64,000 nt of DNA from Paenibacillus sp. DMB5 (GTDB taxonomy: Bacteria; Bacillota; Bacilli; Paenibacillales; Paenibacillaceae). A program made the translations under genes and the position numbers. The notes below the pieces were generated by a model that saw nothing but the letters and a program-made list of their open reading frames with translations, was not told the origin of the DNA and ran no database searches. Of the stretch, positions 29,770-39,000 are shown one piece after another. Position 1 is the stretch's first letter, and the number at the start of each line of letters is the position of its first letter. Location: positions 335,151 through 399,150 of the forward strand of contig NZ_LRAC01000120.1 in assembly GCF_001517085.1 (NCBI RefSeq), in the 5' to 3' direction.

Positions 29770-31559
29770 CTCCGTTCTACGGGAAACTGAAATTGTACAT
29801 ATTCACGATATTTACTGTGCCTATGCATAAGTTCGTGATGAGTACCTATCCCCGTTACTTCTCCCCTGTCCAAAAAAATGATCTGGTCGGCTTTGTAAAT
29901 CGTAGACAGGCGGTGAGCGATAATAATCGTCATTTTGCTTTTGGAAATCATTCTGATGGCATCATGCACAAGCTGCTCTGAATCACTATCCAGATTAGCT
30001 GTCGCCTCATCAAACAGTAGAATGTCATGATCTGCAAGCAGGCATCTGGCGATTTGAATCCGCTGCTTTTGCCCGCCCGATAATTTAACTCCTCTTTCAC
30101 CGACAAAGGTATCTAGTCCTTCCGGCAACTGCTTAATCACCTCCTTCAACCCTACACGGTCAAGCGCTTCATAAATCTCCTGGTCGTCCGCTCTTCTGTT
30201 CAGCCCATATATCAGATTGTCCTTAACCGATCCTACCAGCAGATCACTGTCCTGCATGACATAAGAAATTTTACGCCGCCATTCATCCGTCCTGATATTA
30301 TCCAAAGATACACTATTATAAGATATATTCCCATTATATTCCTCATAAAACTTCTCAAGCAATGAAAAAAGTGTGGTTTTTCCTGAACCCGACGGACCTA
30401 CAATTGCAGTCGTTGTACAGCCGCTAAGAGAGAAGCTTACATTGGATAACACAGGCTGATCCTGTCTGTAAGCAAAAGAGACATTATCAAAATTCAGGCA
30501 GTCATACGCTGTCTCCTCTGATTTTCCAGGTACCGAAGCTGCCTGAAGCCTCTGCTTCTCATCCTGCTGGCCATAAATAGCGTAAATTTCCTTGCTTGCC
30601 CCTTTAGCCTTCTGAAACTCTGTGAAAAAACTGCTCAGCTGGGTTAATGGTGAGACCATTGTAAATAAATAAAAGATCATGGATACTAGAATTCCAGTAG
30701 TAATTCTACCGCCGGCAATCCCAGAGCTTCCATACCAGAACATCCCCGCCAAAGCCATCATAATAACAATTGTAACAATAGGCTCTATAACGGCGGACAA
30801 AACCCCTTCTTTGATGTTCAGCCGGAAAATCCGGTTAAGAATTCTCCGCGTATAGGCGATCTCGAGCTTTTCTGAGGTCGTAGCTTTAATAAACCTGATA
30901 TTATAGAGGATTTTTGCCAGTTCGCCTGAGAAATCCGCCGCTGCATTCTGCGTCTCAACAGAAACCTTATTTATTCTTTTGCCAATAGGGTAGATGAGCA
31001 GCGCAGTTACAGGAATTAGTGCCACCAATGCGCTCATTAATCTCCAGTCCAGAACAAATAACATGATTATACAGCCGGTGACCATGAGCATATCGGCAAT
31101 AACAGACGGCAAGGCGATAGCCAGAAAATTACTGACAATAGCCAGGTCGTTAGTCATTCTGCTGATAATTTTTCCATTTTCATTGTTGTCGAAATAGCTA
31201 ACCGGCAGATGAATGACTTTATCCCATATTTTCAGCCGCAGCTCCCGGAAAAATTTACTCCCCACATATCTGAGTAAAAGTGCAGAAACAGCGTTCAGCA
31301 CCCCTCCGGCCATAAACAGCAAAAGGAGCATAGCTGCGTCCCGGACGTACAGCTGAGAATTTGATATTTTATCTACAAGATTCCCTGTAATAACCGGCAG
31401 GACCAGGGAAAAAGCAGCTGAAATGAGAGTGAATACGATGGTCCATGCCAGCGCCAGTTTGGGCCAGCTTGCTATTTTAATTAATGCCAGCAGGGAATTG
31501 GCCGTTTTCTGGTCTCTGCCGGCTTTATCAATTCCCGGTTGCTCCATTTTCAGTTCCAT
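29766..31559 (-). CDS. lanT: ABC exporter for the lanthipeptide (LanT-like)
   Basis: A 597-residue half-transporter with an N-terminal six-helix membrane domain (about residues 20-320) and a C-terminal ATPase. Walker A is GPSGSGKTT, the signature is LSGGQKQRIQIARCLL, Walker B is DILLFDEATANLD and the switch His is in IIAHRLSTI. There is no N-terminal C39 peptidase domain, as expected when a separate LanP protease removes the leader. It should export the modified peptide across the membrane. It follows the small membrane gene by 14 bases. Confidence 0.9.
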   Translation of the reverse strand: MELKMEQPGIDKAGRDQKTANSLLALIKIASWPKLALAWTIVFTLISAAFSLVLPVITGNLVDKISNSQLYVRDAAMLLLLFMAGGVLNAVSALLLRYVGSKFFRELRLKIWDKVIHLPVSYFDNNENGKIISRMTNDLAIVSNFLAIALPSVIADMLMVTGCIIMLFVLDWRLMSALVALIPVTALLIYPIGKRINKVSVETQNAAADFSGELAKILYNIRFIKATTSEKLEIAYTRRILNRIFRLNIKEGVLSAVIEPIVTIVIMMALAGMFWYGSSGIAGGRITTGILVSMIFYLFTMVSPLTQLSSFFTEFQKAKGASKEIYAIYGQQDEKQRLQAASVPGKSEETAYDCLNFDNVSFAYRQDQPVLSNVSFSLSGCTTTAIVGPSGSGKTTLFSLLEKFYEEYNGNISYNSVSLDNIRTDEWRRKISYVMQDSDLLVGSVKDNLIYGLNRRADDQEIYEALDRVGLKEVIKQLPEGLDTFVGERGVKLSGGQKQRIQIARCLLADHDILLFDEATANLDSDSEQLVHDAIRMISKSKMTIIIAHRLSTIYKADQIIFLDRGEVTGIGTHHELMHRHSKYREYVQFQFPVERS

Positions 31560-31573
31560 TCTGCTGTACTCAC

Positions 31574-32131
31574 CTATTTTTCTTTATGATTTTCGTATTC
31601 GAGCAAAAACTTCATGGCCAGCGTGTAGATACCTGCTGCTATCGCCACCATGATAATGTAAGACAGGGACAGCCTCGTTCCAATCCAATCTGTCTGATTG
31701 CTTATCTGGAATAGCAAAAAGCATACGGCACTTCCGGCGAAAAACTCTAGAGTATATGAAAATTTACGCTCTTTTTTCAGACGGTCAAGGACAATATCTA
31801 CAAAAATCACAGCAGATGTCAGCATAAATGAGATTTTGTATAACATGATCTTATCATCGGCGATCACCTGCTGATCTTCAAAGCTCATAAAGTATCTGGC
31901 TAATAATGTTCCGATCACGAGGTATAGAACAATAGCCAGTAAGTTGATTCCGACACATTCCGCCTTGCTGTAGGCTATTTTCCCTTCCGCCCGCTGGACC
32001 AGGGTCGCTGCCAGGCTTGAAAAGAACAGAGCCAGGAACCAGATATAGAAATACGCATCAAGCTGGAAGGAAAGAAAGTCGGTGATCAGTCCCACCGTAA
32101 CAGTAATAATTTCCTTTAATAACATGAACAT
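31574..32131 (-). CDS. Small integral membrane protein of the lanthipeptide operon, candidate immunity protein
   Basis: A 185-residue protein with about five hydrophobic segments and no motif I recognise. It lies between lanC and lanT and shares their strand and spacing. AAGGAGG overlaps the lanC stop and points to ATG 32131. No LanFEG-type immunity transporter and no LanI lipoprotein are present elsewhere in the operon, so by elimination it is the best self-immunity candidate. This is an inference from position only. It might also be part of the secretion complex. Confidence 0.75.
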   Translation of the reverse strand: MFMLLKEIITVTVGLITDFLSFQLDAYFYIWFLALFFSSLAATLVQRAEGKIAYSKAECVGINLLAIVLYLVIGTLLARYFMSFEDQQVIADDKIMLYKISFMLTSAVIFVDIVLDRLKKERKFSYTLEFFAGSAVCFLLFQISNQTDWIGTRLSLSYIIMVAIAAGIYTLAMKFLLEYENHKEK

Positions 32132-32146
32132 CAACGTTTCCTCCTT

Positions 32147-33418
32147 TTAGCTGAACAGGAGCATCTGTTCCCAAGTGCATAAATGCTTGTTGTCATAGGT
32201 CAACAGTGTCAGCAGTACACCTGCACATCCGTCGAGTAGCCCGACTTTATCCAGACAGACCGGCTTCTCGGCAGTTCCCTCAATGTCAGCAAAAGCTAAC
32301 AGATCCTCTGCACTCCGCAGCTCCAGCAGACGCTGCAGAAACTCCTCCCCGCCCTCCAAGCCAGCAGCACGCCTGAAGTGCTCCTGAATCAGCAGCAGTC
32401 CGGCATATCCATGACAAATTGTTGGTGAGATTACCTTTCTTAGCCCATCCGGCCGTAAATAGACAGTATTAAACAATTGCACCGCCATTGTCTGCATTAA
32501 GTCGTCTTCCAGCGCCAGGCCTAAGCGGAACAGTGCAACAGATGCTCCCGGTGTACCATAACACCAGGCATCACGGTGATACGACGGATTATGCCCATTC
32601 CCGGCTTCCGGATCTGCTATAACCATATTGGGTATAACGGAGGTGCCATGCCACTGCCGGATGTTCCCTTTCAGGAATGCCCCCGCCACTTCCAGCACTT
32701 CTCTTAATCCATTTATAGGATAATGCCGCAGCTTGGCAACAGACAGCAGGTTAATCGCCCCTGTAATTCCGTGTGCCATGCCCAGATTGTAGTAGACGCT
32801 CTGTCCAGAAAGCTTTTCAAAATTATTCAGCCTGCCCACGGCCCCGGTAATCAGCTGCAGGATTTGATTAAGCGCTCCAACCAGTCTGCCGGAGTAATGA
32901 ACCTGCTGCTCCTTTACCTCCATCAAAACAGCGGCGATTCCCGTCCATCCGGAAATCAAATCCAGATCGCTGTCCACGAGCAAGCCGCCTTCCAGCTTAC
33001 TCCTTGTTTCTTCAAAAAACGCTGGGTAGCTGTCAAAAAACACATCAAGGAGCTGCGACAGAACATGTGTATATCTCGTTGAGCCTCTTGAGCATTCGTT
33101 AAACATAAAGATGAGACCGGCCAACCCTGAGTAAAGAGATAGAGAATGAACCGGCATGCTGCCGGCTAACCGCACAATCTCCTGATTATAGCGGAAAGCA
33201 AGCACATCCCAGCCCTCCTCCGGGTATACCTCATCCAGCTTATCCAGAAAAATACTGATTCCCGGATAACCCGAGGCCAGCGAAAGAAGATCCATTTCAG
33301 GGTAATCATGCATGGCATGCTTCATTATAAGTGTACGTACTTTGCTCATATCCTTGAAAACTTCCGCACTATTCCTGACCATTTCAGATAAATGGTCTCT
33401 GACCGCTTCACCTGCCAT
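32147..33418 (-). CDS. lanC: LanC lanthionine cyclase
   Basis: About 423 residues with the repeated GxxG helical-toroid motifs of LanC enzymes (SLYSGLAGLIF, DLISGWTGIAAVL, GMAHGITGAINLL, ICHGYAGLLLI, LLDGCAGVLL). The zinc ligands are Cys286 in WCYGTPG and Cys335-His336 in CHG. The enzyme adds cysteine thiols to dehydrated Ser/Thr of LanA to form (methyl)lanthionine rings. I start it at ATG 33418 because AAGGAGGG lies seven bases upstream; the frame can be extended into lanB but has no site there. Confidence 0.93.
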   Translation of the reverse strand: MAGEAVRDHLSEMVRNSAEVFKDMSKVRTLIMKHAMHDYPEMDLLSLASGYPGISIFLDKLDEVYPEEGWDVLAFRYNQEIVRLAGSMPVHSLSLYSGLAGLIFMFNECSRGSTRYTHVLSQLLDVFFDSYPAFFEETRSKLEGGLLVDSDLDLISGWTGIAAVLMEVKEQQVHYSGRLVGALNQILQLITGAVGRLNNFEKLSGQSVYYNLGMAHGITGAINLLSVAKLRHYPINGLREVLEVAGAFLKGNIRQWHGTSVIPNMVIADPEAGNGHNPSYHRDAWCYGTPGASVALFRLGLALEDDLMQTMAVQLFNTVYLRPDGLRKVISPTICHGYAGLLLIQEHFRRAAGLEGGEEFLQRLLELRSAEDLLAFADIEGTAEKPVCLDKVGLLDGCAGVLLTLLTYDNKHLCTWEQMLLFS

Positions 33419-33428
33419 AAAACCCTCC

Positions 33429-36400
33429 TTAATACACAGCATGATATTTCTTTGACTGCATGTAATCCTCCAGTCCGTAATAGCACAGATGCAGCGCCAA
33501 TTCTTCTTTTTCCCGGTCAAGACCTAGCACTCTGTTGCAGAACATGTGCAGGAGACTGAACAGAATATCATCGTAATAATTGGTTCTGTTATCCGTTTCC
33601 CTTATTGCGTTGAAGTAGGCTGTATATTGCATATGCCTGCTGTCCGTGTCAGTTAACTGTAATGCAGCATCATGGTCCTGTTGGATGAATTGGAATAAAG
33701 CTTCCTTGCGCTCCCGGTATTCCTGCCTGAAGCGCTTATAATCTGTAACCGGCTTTAGCGCCGCTAATTGATCAGACTTATTTGGATAAGCAAACCGCAG
33801 CATTTCCAGCATTCCCGTACAGCAAAACAACATCTGGTCCGCTGCATCAATCTTCCTTTTTCCTGCATAGTAACCGGATACCAGCTGGGAATCTACAGCA
33901 AACAGCTTCTCCGCTTGTTCAATCAGCACTGTACCTCCATACCGCAAAATTTCCGGACGATAAGGTACAATCGTATACGTACTGACCAATCCGGATGACA
34001 CTATACTGTTCAGGAAGTCGAAAATATAGTTTAAGGCAGTCATACGTCCGCTTTCTGCGCTTCCCGGCACCTTGCACCGCAGCCTGACATGCGGTACTTT
34101 ATCCGCATAACGGACGAAAAAGATTCGCTTAATAAAGTTTTCCGGACCTTGATCCATAAATGATTTGAAGGCATTTCCCAACAGGTCAGTCAGCAGCTCC
34201 TGATTGTAATATAACTGAAAGGCCATCCAGTCCGAACCCGGGTAATAGACTGCCTTAACCGGGGGGCTTAATACTTTGTTCAATCGTTTATCCGTGGCTT
34301 GTGCAGACAACCTTTGTACCGGTAAATACCGGAATGAGCTGCTCTTGCCAAAGAAGACGCACTCCTCCATATACCGGTTGGCGGAAGAGAAAAGCTCACG
34401 CTCTGTTTCGGTCATAACAGCTGCCTTGCCTTCCGGGTTCCGCGTATATTCTTTGTGCAATAACTTCCGGTGTTGTAGATGCTGTAGATCCAGGAGCAGC
34501 TTATTGTCTAATTCCACCAGATATACATATCGCGGAAGGTTAGCTTTTATGATCCATTCATCCAGGAAGGCCAGAAACCGTTCTTCGCTTTGAAGCTGTT
34601 TATCCGCATATAACACCCATTTTTTAGGGCTGATGACGATATTCTTATAGGTAACTCTAGGAGTATAGGTGGAATCATAAAGATATTCATCCAGGTGTGA
34701 CCAGCCGGTCTGATACTGCTGATTAATGTCATTCAGGAACCGGACAAGACCGGGGGCCAGTGCTGTATTATACATACTGCTAAGCTTTGGAAACACCAAT
34801 TCTCCTGTATCCCTGTGCTTTAGATAAAAACAGCCCGATTCTTCCACCCCTACCAGCAGCCGGGAGATATCCAGCCCGTGATTTACCGGGAAGCTCCCCA
34901 TACCCAATGAAGGGTCAGGTGTCCGGCCTACGGTCATAATATTAGCGACCTTTGGATTCGACGGGTAAAAGGAGATTTCAGCAGAATGTACACCAGCCTC
35001 CTGCTTCTCAGGTTCTCTGATGAAATTAAAAATTTCTTCCGTGCTCCCTTTGTCGAACATATAAGCAAACCTTCCAAAGGTCTGGCAAGCTTCAGGCGAT
35101 CCGGATCTGTTATTTAAATAAAAGGTAACCCCGCCTTGTTCATTTTTCATACAGGAATAATATAAATCGAAGGAGACATGGATATCTGCCCGACTAAGCT
35201 CAGACAGCTTACTTAATTTGGTGTTATCCAGTACGATATCGGTATGATTGGCGATAGCATTCGTCTGCCACTCTGCAATAAGCGCCTTCAGACTCTGGAA
35301 GCGGCTCTCATTCTTGAGCCTGTTCCTGCTTTCGCTCTGGTGACTGCCATTGTACTCTTCCGGTTTACCAATTCCCATGGTCCGGCTAAACAACTCCAGC
35401 AAAGGTACTTCTTCGTATACCCCATATTTTTCGGTAAATTGCTGCCGGTAATCTGACAACGTGTCTTCTTTTGTATAAGTAGAAAGCAGGCTCAGAATTG
35501 AAGCTGTTTCCGCAAGAGTCTGCCTGTCGCTGTCCGATAAAGGAATTTCGTTTGCCTGATCCAAACGGATATCAACTTTGACCACGTCGCCTTCATAATC
35601 AGGAAGAATTGCACGTACCTGCTGCAAGGCAGCTTCAATACTATCCCGCTTGACTGGAGCGGTGCTGATGTCCTGTATAGCATGAGCAATCCGTTCGAGT
35701 GAATCCGAATAATAGGCTGCCTTTGGCGCAGTCATTTTCTTCAGCGTGCCAGCCAGATGGTGAAGCGGAGCAGCATCCCGGGGATCAGGGACCAGCGCAC
35801 TTACCAGAAAGCCCTGTTCCATCAGCTGCCGTACAAACGTCACGCTGATGCTGTCATCCACGCCAAATGCTTTGTTTACTGCCTTAGTAAGCTGGAGAAA
35901 GGACTGCCGTTCCCGGTAAAGAATGTCCAGAATAAAATCTATGACCGGGGTTTTGAGAACCGATATATTTTCAGCACTCTGTGCCTCCTGTACCTTTGCA
36001 AAGGTGGTTTGATAGGAGATAACGAGCCTGTGATGGTCTGTGTAGGAAGTGTTATTCACACTCAGTTTTAACTCATTCCGGATTTCCGCATCTCCGTGAA
36101 ACAGCTCAATCAAGCTGTATATCAGACTGTAGTCCGCTGACGCCCAGACAGTTTCTTCCGGTGACAGCCCTTCTGTGCCAAACCGGGAAATACCGACTCC
36201 TGCGAACAGTCCAAACGGTGTCGGCCTGCAGATCGCACGCGATATAAATTTGGTAAGGCTCAATATAAGATTCCGTTTCTTTTTGGGCTTCATTGTCTTT
36301 CCTCTATTCAGACTTTGCAGCGCCGTGTATGTCGCAGGACTGGAGATGAAGATCGAATCCAGTAATCCTTGCTCTTCAATAAAACGTACAAGACTATTGA

Positions 36401-36512
36401 GGTATTCATCGTCATCCTGTACTTCAAGGTCAAACAAATCAGTATATTGTTCCAGGCTGAGCAGTGTTTTCCGGTACATGTAGGTGTCCGATATTTCAAA
36501 TTTCTGCAGCAT
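33429..36512 (-). CDS. lanB: LanB lanthipeptide dehydratase (class I)
   Basis: A full-length 1027-residue class I dehydratase. The N-terminal glutamylation domain has the family motif RPTPFGLFAG (about residue 96) and the C-terminal SpaB-type elimination domain (about 745-1010) has FFVRYADKVPHVRLR. LanB uses glutamyl-tRNA to activate and then remove water from Ser/Thr of the LanA core, giving dehydroalanine and dehydrobutyrine. The ATG lies four bases after the lanP stop, with GAGAGG upstream. It is cytoplasmic and normally works in a complex with LanC and LanT. Confidence 0.95.
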   Translation of the reverse strand: MLQKFEISDTYMYRKTLLSLEQYTDLFDLEVQDDDEYLNSLVRFIEEQGLLDSIFISSPATYTALQSLNRGKTMKPKKKRNLILSLTKFISRAICRPTPFGLFAGVGISRFGTEGLSPEETVWASADYSLIYSLIELFHGDAEIRNELKLSVNNTSYTDHHRLVISYQTTFAKVQEAQSAENISVLKTPVIDFILDILYRERQSFLQLTKAVNKAFGVDDSISVTFVRQLMEQGFLVSALVPDPRDAAPLHHLAGTLKKMTAPKAAYYSDSLERIAHAIQDISTAPVKRDSIEAALQQVRAILPDYEGDVVKVDIRLDQANEIPLSDSDRQTLAETASILSLLSTYTKEDTLSDYRQQFTEKYGVYEEVPLLELFSRTMGIGKPEEYNGSHQSESRNRLKNESRFQSLKALIAEWQTNAIANHTDIVLDNTKLSKLSELSRADIHVSFDLYYSCMKNEQGGVTFYLNNRSGSPEACQTFGRFAYMFDKGSTEEIFNFIREPEKQEAGVHSAEISFYPSNPKVANIMTVGRTPDPSLGMGSFPVNHGLDISRLLVGVEESGCFYLKHRDTGELVFPKLSSMYNTALAPGLVRFLNDINQQYQTGWSHLDEYLYDSTYTPRVTYKNIVISPKKWVLYADKQLQSEERFLAFLDEWIIKANLPRYVYLVELDNKLLLDLQHLQHRKLLHKEYTRNPEGKAAVMTETERELFSSANRYMEECVFFGKSSSFRYLPVQRLSAQATDKRLNKVLSPPVKAVYYPGSDWMAFQLYYNQELLTDLLGNAFKSFMDQGPENFIKRIFFVRYADKVPHVRLRCKVPGSAESGRMTALNYIFDFLNSIVSSGLVSTYTIVPYRPEILRYGGTVLIEQAEKLFAVDSQLVSGYYAGKRKIDAADQMLFCCTGMLEMLRFAYPNKSDQLAALKPVTDYKRFRQEYRERKEALFQFIQQDHDAALQLTDTDSRHMQYTAYFNAIRETDNRTNYYDDILFSLLHMFCNRVLGLDREKEELALHLCYYGLEDYMQSKKYHAVY

Positions 36513-36516
36513 GCAA

Positions 36517-37458
36517 TCAACCTCTCATATGTCTCAATGCTCGAATAGAGCCTGATAGACTCACTTCATAATGCTCCTGCTTGGTACCGGCAGGCCTTGC
36601 ACCCAGACGGAGCAGCTCCTCCAGTACAGTACGATCGGGCTTCAAGCCTTGGGCTATGAGCTCACCGGCAAGACTGGCAACAACACCGCTGAATAATGCG
36701 CTGGCTATGCTGGTACCGATTCCTACGGTATATGCCTTGTCAAAGCCCAGTACCTCATATAGATAGTCGCCTGTGACAAGCTCTGATTTGGCAACCATGA
36801 CCCAGTCATTGTCGTAATTCACTTCATACTCATCTCCAGTCGGAGCAAAAAACTGGCTGCTGAGCGTATTGCTGAACAAGGACACCCCGCCGTTCTTATT
36901 TGTTGAACCGATCGGATACACTCCCTGTAAATTTGAAGGCACCCTGAATTCCTGCGATATATCACGCCCGTCGTTCCCCGCAGAGCAAACCACCCAAATC
37001 CCTTGTCTGCCGGCAAAGTCAATCAAGGCCTGAAACCGCCCAAATTCGAGCAGGTCCAATTCGTATTCCGTTCGGTAGCTAATATTGATTACCGGATATC
37101 CTTTGGAAATACCTTCCTTTAGCGCTTTATAGAGCCAATCAAGCTTGCTAATCCCTTTTTTATCGGTTATTTTGTAGACAACAACGCTGGCGGTGGGGGC
37201 TATTCCCTTAAACACCTTTTTGCCTGTAACAGAGCTGATCATCTGTGTGCCATGGCCGATATAATCACTCAGACAGGGCTCATAAGGCACAAATGATCTG
37301 CACTCTGCTTCAATAAGATTGCCTTTCAGCTCCGGGTGGAATTTGTCGGCGCCTGTATCAATAAACAGAATGGTTAGCGGCCGGCCGGAAGCTGCATTAT
37401 ATTGGAACTGATCCGTCATGCGGGCGGTGTGCCAGTTATAAATATTTGGTTTAAACAT
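36517..37458 (-). CDS. lanP: LanP subtilisin-like leader peptidase
   Basis: A 313-residue S8 serine protease. The catalytic triad is Asp34 (LFIDTGAD), His69 (YIGHGTQ) and Ser250 (GIGTSIASALFSG), with oxyanion Asn162 in SAGND. There is no signal peptide or prodomain, so it should act inside the cell, like some short LanP proteins. It is the first gene after lanA and should remove the LanA leader, here probably after Pro22-Gln23. A GGAG site precedes the ATG. Confidence 0.92.
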   Translation of the reverse strand: MFKPNIYNWHTARMTDQFQYNAASGRPLTILFIDTGADKFHPELKGNLIEAECRSFVPYEPCLSDYIGHGTQMISSVTGKKVFKGIAPTASVVVYKITDKKGISKLDWLYKALKEGISKGYPVINISYRTEYELDLLEFGRFQALIDFAGRQGIWVVCSAGNDGRDISQEFRVPSNLQGVYPIGSTNKNGGVSLFSNTLSSQFFAPTGDEYEVNYDNDWVMVAKSELVTGDYLYEVLGFDKAYTVGIGTSIASALFSGVVASLAGELIAQGLKPDRTVLEELLRLGARPAGTKQEHYEVSLSGSIRALRHMRG

Positions 37459-37472
37459 ACAGTCTCCATATG

Positions 37473-37507
37473 TAAGTTAGAGGCAGCTATTCACTACCTC
37501 TAACTTA
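37473..37507 (-). promoter_or_regulatory. Hairpin between lanA and lanP
   Basis: A perfect 11-base inverted repeat (TAAGTTAGAGG / CCTCTAACTTA) with a 13-base loop lies between the lanA stop and the lanP ribosome binding site. No T-run follows, so it is more likely a partial terminator or an mRNA-stabilising hairpin that lets lanA be made in excess of the enzymes. Confidence 0.65.
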
Positions 37508-37522
37508 TCAAGCCCTTATGAA

Positions 37523-37684
37523 TTATTTACAATTGGAACAAGAGCCGGTACAGATGCAAGTAAGCGTTCTGCATACTGCTTTGGATATCTGGATTGTTGT
37601 TTTGACAATTGAAGCCTGAGGGCTCAGGTCGCTTGCTTCGTAGCTCTTTCTCAAATCGAGGTCAAACATTTGGTTGGTATTCAT
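37523..37684 (-). CDS. lanA: LanA, paenibacillin-like lanthipeptide precursor
   Basis: A 53-residue precursor. The leader contains FDLDLRKS (residues 7-14), the class I FNLD-type box read by LanB, and ends in LSPQ (20-23). The 30-residue core runs Ala24 to Lys53 with five Cys (38, 43, 45, 49, 52) and nine Ser/Thr, so up to five rings. From memory it differs from paenibacillin at four core positions: Val for Ile (4), Gln for Lys (9), Ile for Val (10) and Arg for Lys (16). AGAGGAAG precedes the ATG. It heads the operon that ends at 26119. Confidence 0.93.
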   Translation of the reverse strand: MNTNQMFDLDLRKSYEASDLSPQASIVKTTIQISKAVCRTLTCICTGSCSNCK

Positions 37685-37894
37685 TTTTTCTTCTTCCTCT
37701 CTGGTTTTTGGATTAATAAACTTGATATTAGTGGCACCCCTAAATCTCGTTTATTCGGATGACGCTTTTGTGTTGTCTATGCTGTCGATAGACCAAGAAT
37801 ATATCAAATCCCCCCGGTTTTTGTGCTCTATTCCTGAAAAGCACTCCAAACCTCATAAAATGCACCATTTAATTAAAATTTAAATCTGCAGCAG
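37685..37894 (-). promoter_or_regulatory. lanA: Upstream region and putative promoter of the lanthipeptide operon
   Basis: No gene is visible here. A TATATT (37803-37798 on the minus strand) could be a -10; a matching -35 is poor, as expected for an activated promoter. Just upstream AGTGCT and AGCAC form a spaced inverted match, and just downstream GTCTAT-N7-ATAGAC (37775-37793) could form a hairpin at the 5' end of the transcript. AgrA is the likely activator, but I cannot identify its direct repeats with confidence. Confidence 0.4.
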
Positions 37895-37945
37895 CAAAAA
37901 AGCCCCGCAATCTGCCTCGGCAGAATTACAGAGCTTAGCTTTCAT
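37895..37945 (-). terminator. Terminator of the DUF606 transporter pair
   Basis: On the minus strand AAGC...TCTGCC pairs with GGCAGA...GCTT and is followed by TTTTTTG. It separates the transporter pair from the lanthipeptide operon. Confidence 0.7.
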
Positions 37946-37948
37946 ATA

Positions 37949-38446
37949 TTAATCGGTATGAAGCGCCTGCCGCTGTTGACCAGACGCCTTCTTCTCACGG
38001 CGTCCCGCTTCACGGCCGCCAAGCTTAAAAACAAGAATGCCGCCTACAATGACCAGTACACCAAGCAGCTGATTCAGGCTAAACGGAACCTTTTCCAGCC
38101 CCATCCAGCCAAGGGAATCCCATAGAAGCGCGAATCCCAGCTGCGAGGTCAGCACGATTGCAATCGCAAAAGTCGCACCAAGCAGCTTCGTTGCCTGCAC
38201 CAGGCAGATTACCACGCCGACGCCGATCACTCCGCTGAACCAGTACCACGGCTGCATATGCTGGAGTGTAAACATCCCGGTCCCCTGAGTAATCAGCCCC
38301 ATAATAAGTGAAGCGATAAAGCCCATCCCGAGTACAAGTGTCGTTGTCGACCAGGAGCCTGTATGCTCATTGACTTTACTGTTAAAAATATTCTGCAGGC
38401 CCACAAGCGCGCCCGCCACCAATGCCAATATAATGCCGATTATCAT
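37949..38446 (-). CDS. DUF606 (YdcZ)-type DMT-superfamily membrane protein
   Basis: A 165-residue protein with five hydrophobic segments and the half-size DMT fold of the DUF606 family (GALVGLQNIFNSKVNEHTGSW near the N-terminus). It has an extra charged C-terminal tail (about residues 145-165). It starts 22 bases after its paralogue, and the two probably form a heterodimeric small-molecule transporter. AAGGGGAT precedes the ATG. Substrate is unknown. Confidence 0.85.
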   Translation of the reverse strand: MIIGIILALVAGALVGLQNIFNSKVNEHTGSWSTTTLVLGMGFIASLIMGLITQGTGMFTLQHMQPWYWFSGVIGVGVVICLVQATKLLGATFAIAIVLTSQLGFALLWDSLGWMGLEKVPFSLNQLLGVLVIVGGILVFKLGGREAGRREKKASGQQRQALHTD

Positions 38447-38468
38447 AAAAATTATCCCCTTTTTTGCA

Positions 38469-38894
38469 TTAAAGTTTAAGAATCAGCACGCCGGCAATCA
38501 TCATCCCGATTCCGATGAACTGCGGCAGCCGCATTTTTTGCTTCACTACTCCGAACCAGCCGTTGCTGTCAATCATGAAGGTCATAAACAGCTGGGCGAT
38601 CAGTAGTGCGGATATAGTCAAAGTAACTCCGACATGCTGTATTGCGGTTACCTCACTGAAAATAATGAACGCAGCCAGCGCGCCTCCGGTCAGATACAGC
38701 GGATTTACTTTTTTGAAGCCTTGCTTCTTCCCGTCGCGTACGAACAGAAGAATCGCCAAAGCCATAATAAAACCGGTTAATTGTGTGATAGTTGCTGCCT
38801 GCCATGTCCCTATGTCCTGGCTGATCCGTGCGTTTGCAACCCCCTGCAGCGTAATGCACGCCCCGCCTATAAAGGCAAAAATGATTCCCTTCAT
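38469..38894 (-). CDS. DUF606 (YdcZ)-type DMT-superfamily membrane protein, partner
   Basis: A 141-residue five-helix protein, paralogous to the next gene on this strand (GACITLQGVANARISQDIGTW matches the same region of the partner). GAGGAGAGAG precedes the ATG. The pairing of two short family members in one operon is usual and suggests antiparallel dimers in the membrane. Confidence 0.85.
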   Translation of the reverse strand: MKGIIFAFIGGACITLQGVANARISQDIGTWQAATITQLTGFIMALAILLFVRDGKKQGFKKVNPLYLTGGALAAFIIFSEVTAIQHVGVTLTISALLIAQLFMTFMIDSNGWFGVVKQKMRLPQFIGIGMMIAGVLILKL

Positions 38895-39000
38895 GTCTTC
38901 TCTCTCCTCTTTGTAATCTCTGCCTTAATTAAATGACATCCGGCGTAATCCGTGAAGGACATATGTCCTAAATTACAATTTCCCCTTAGCATTGCACCAA

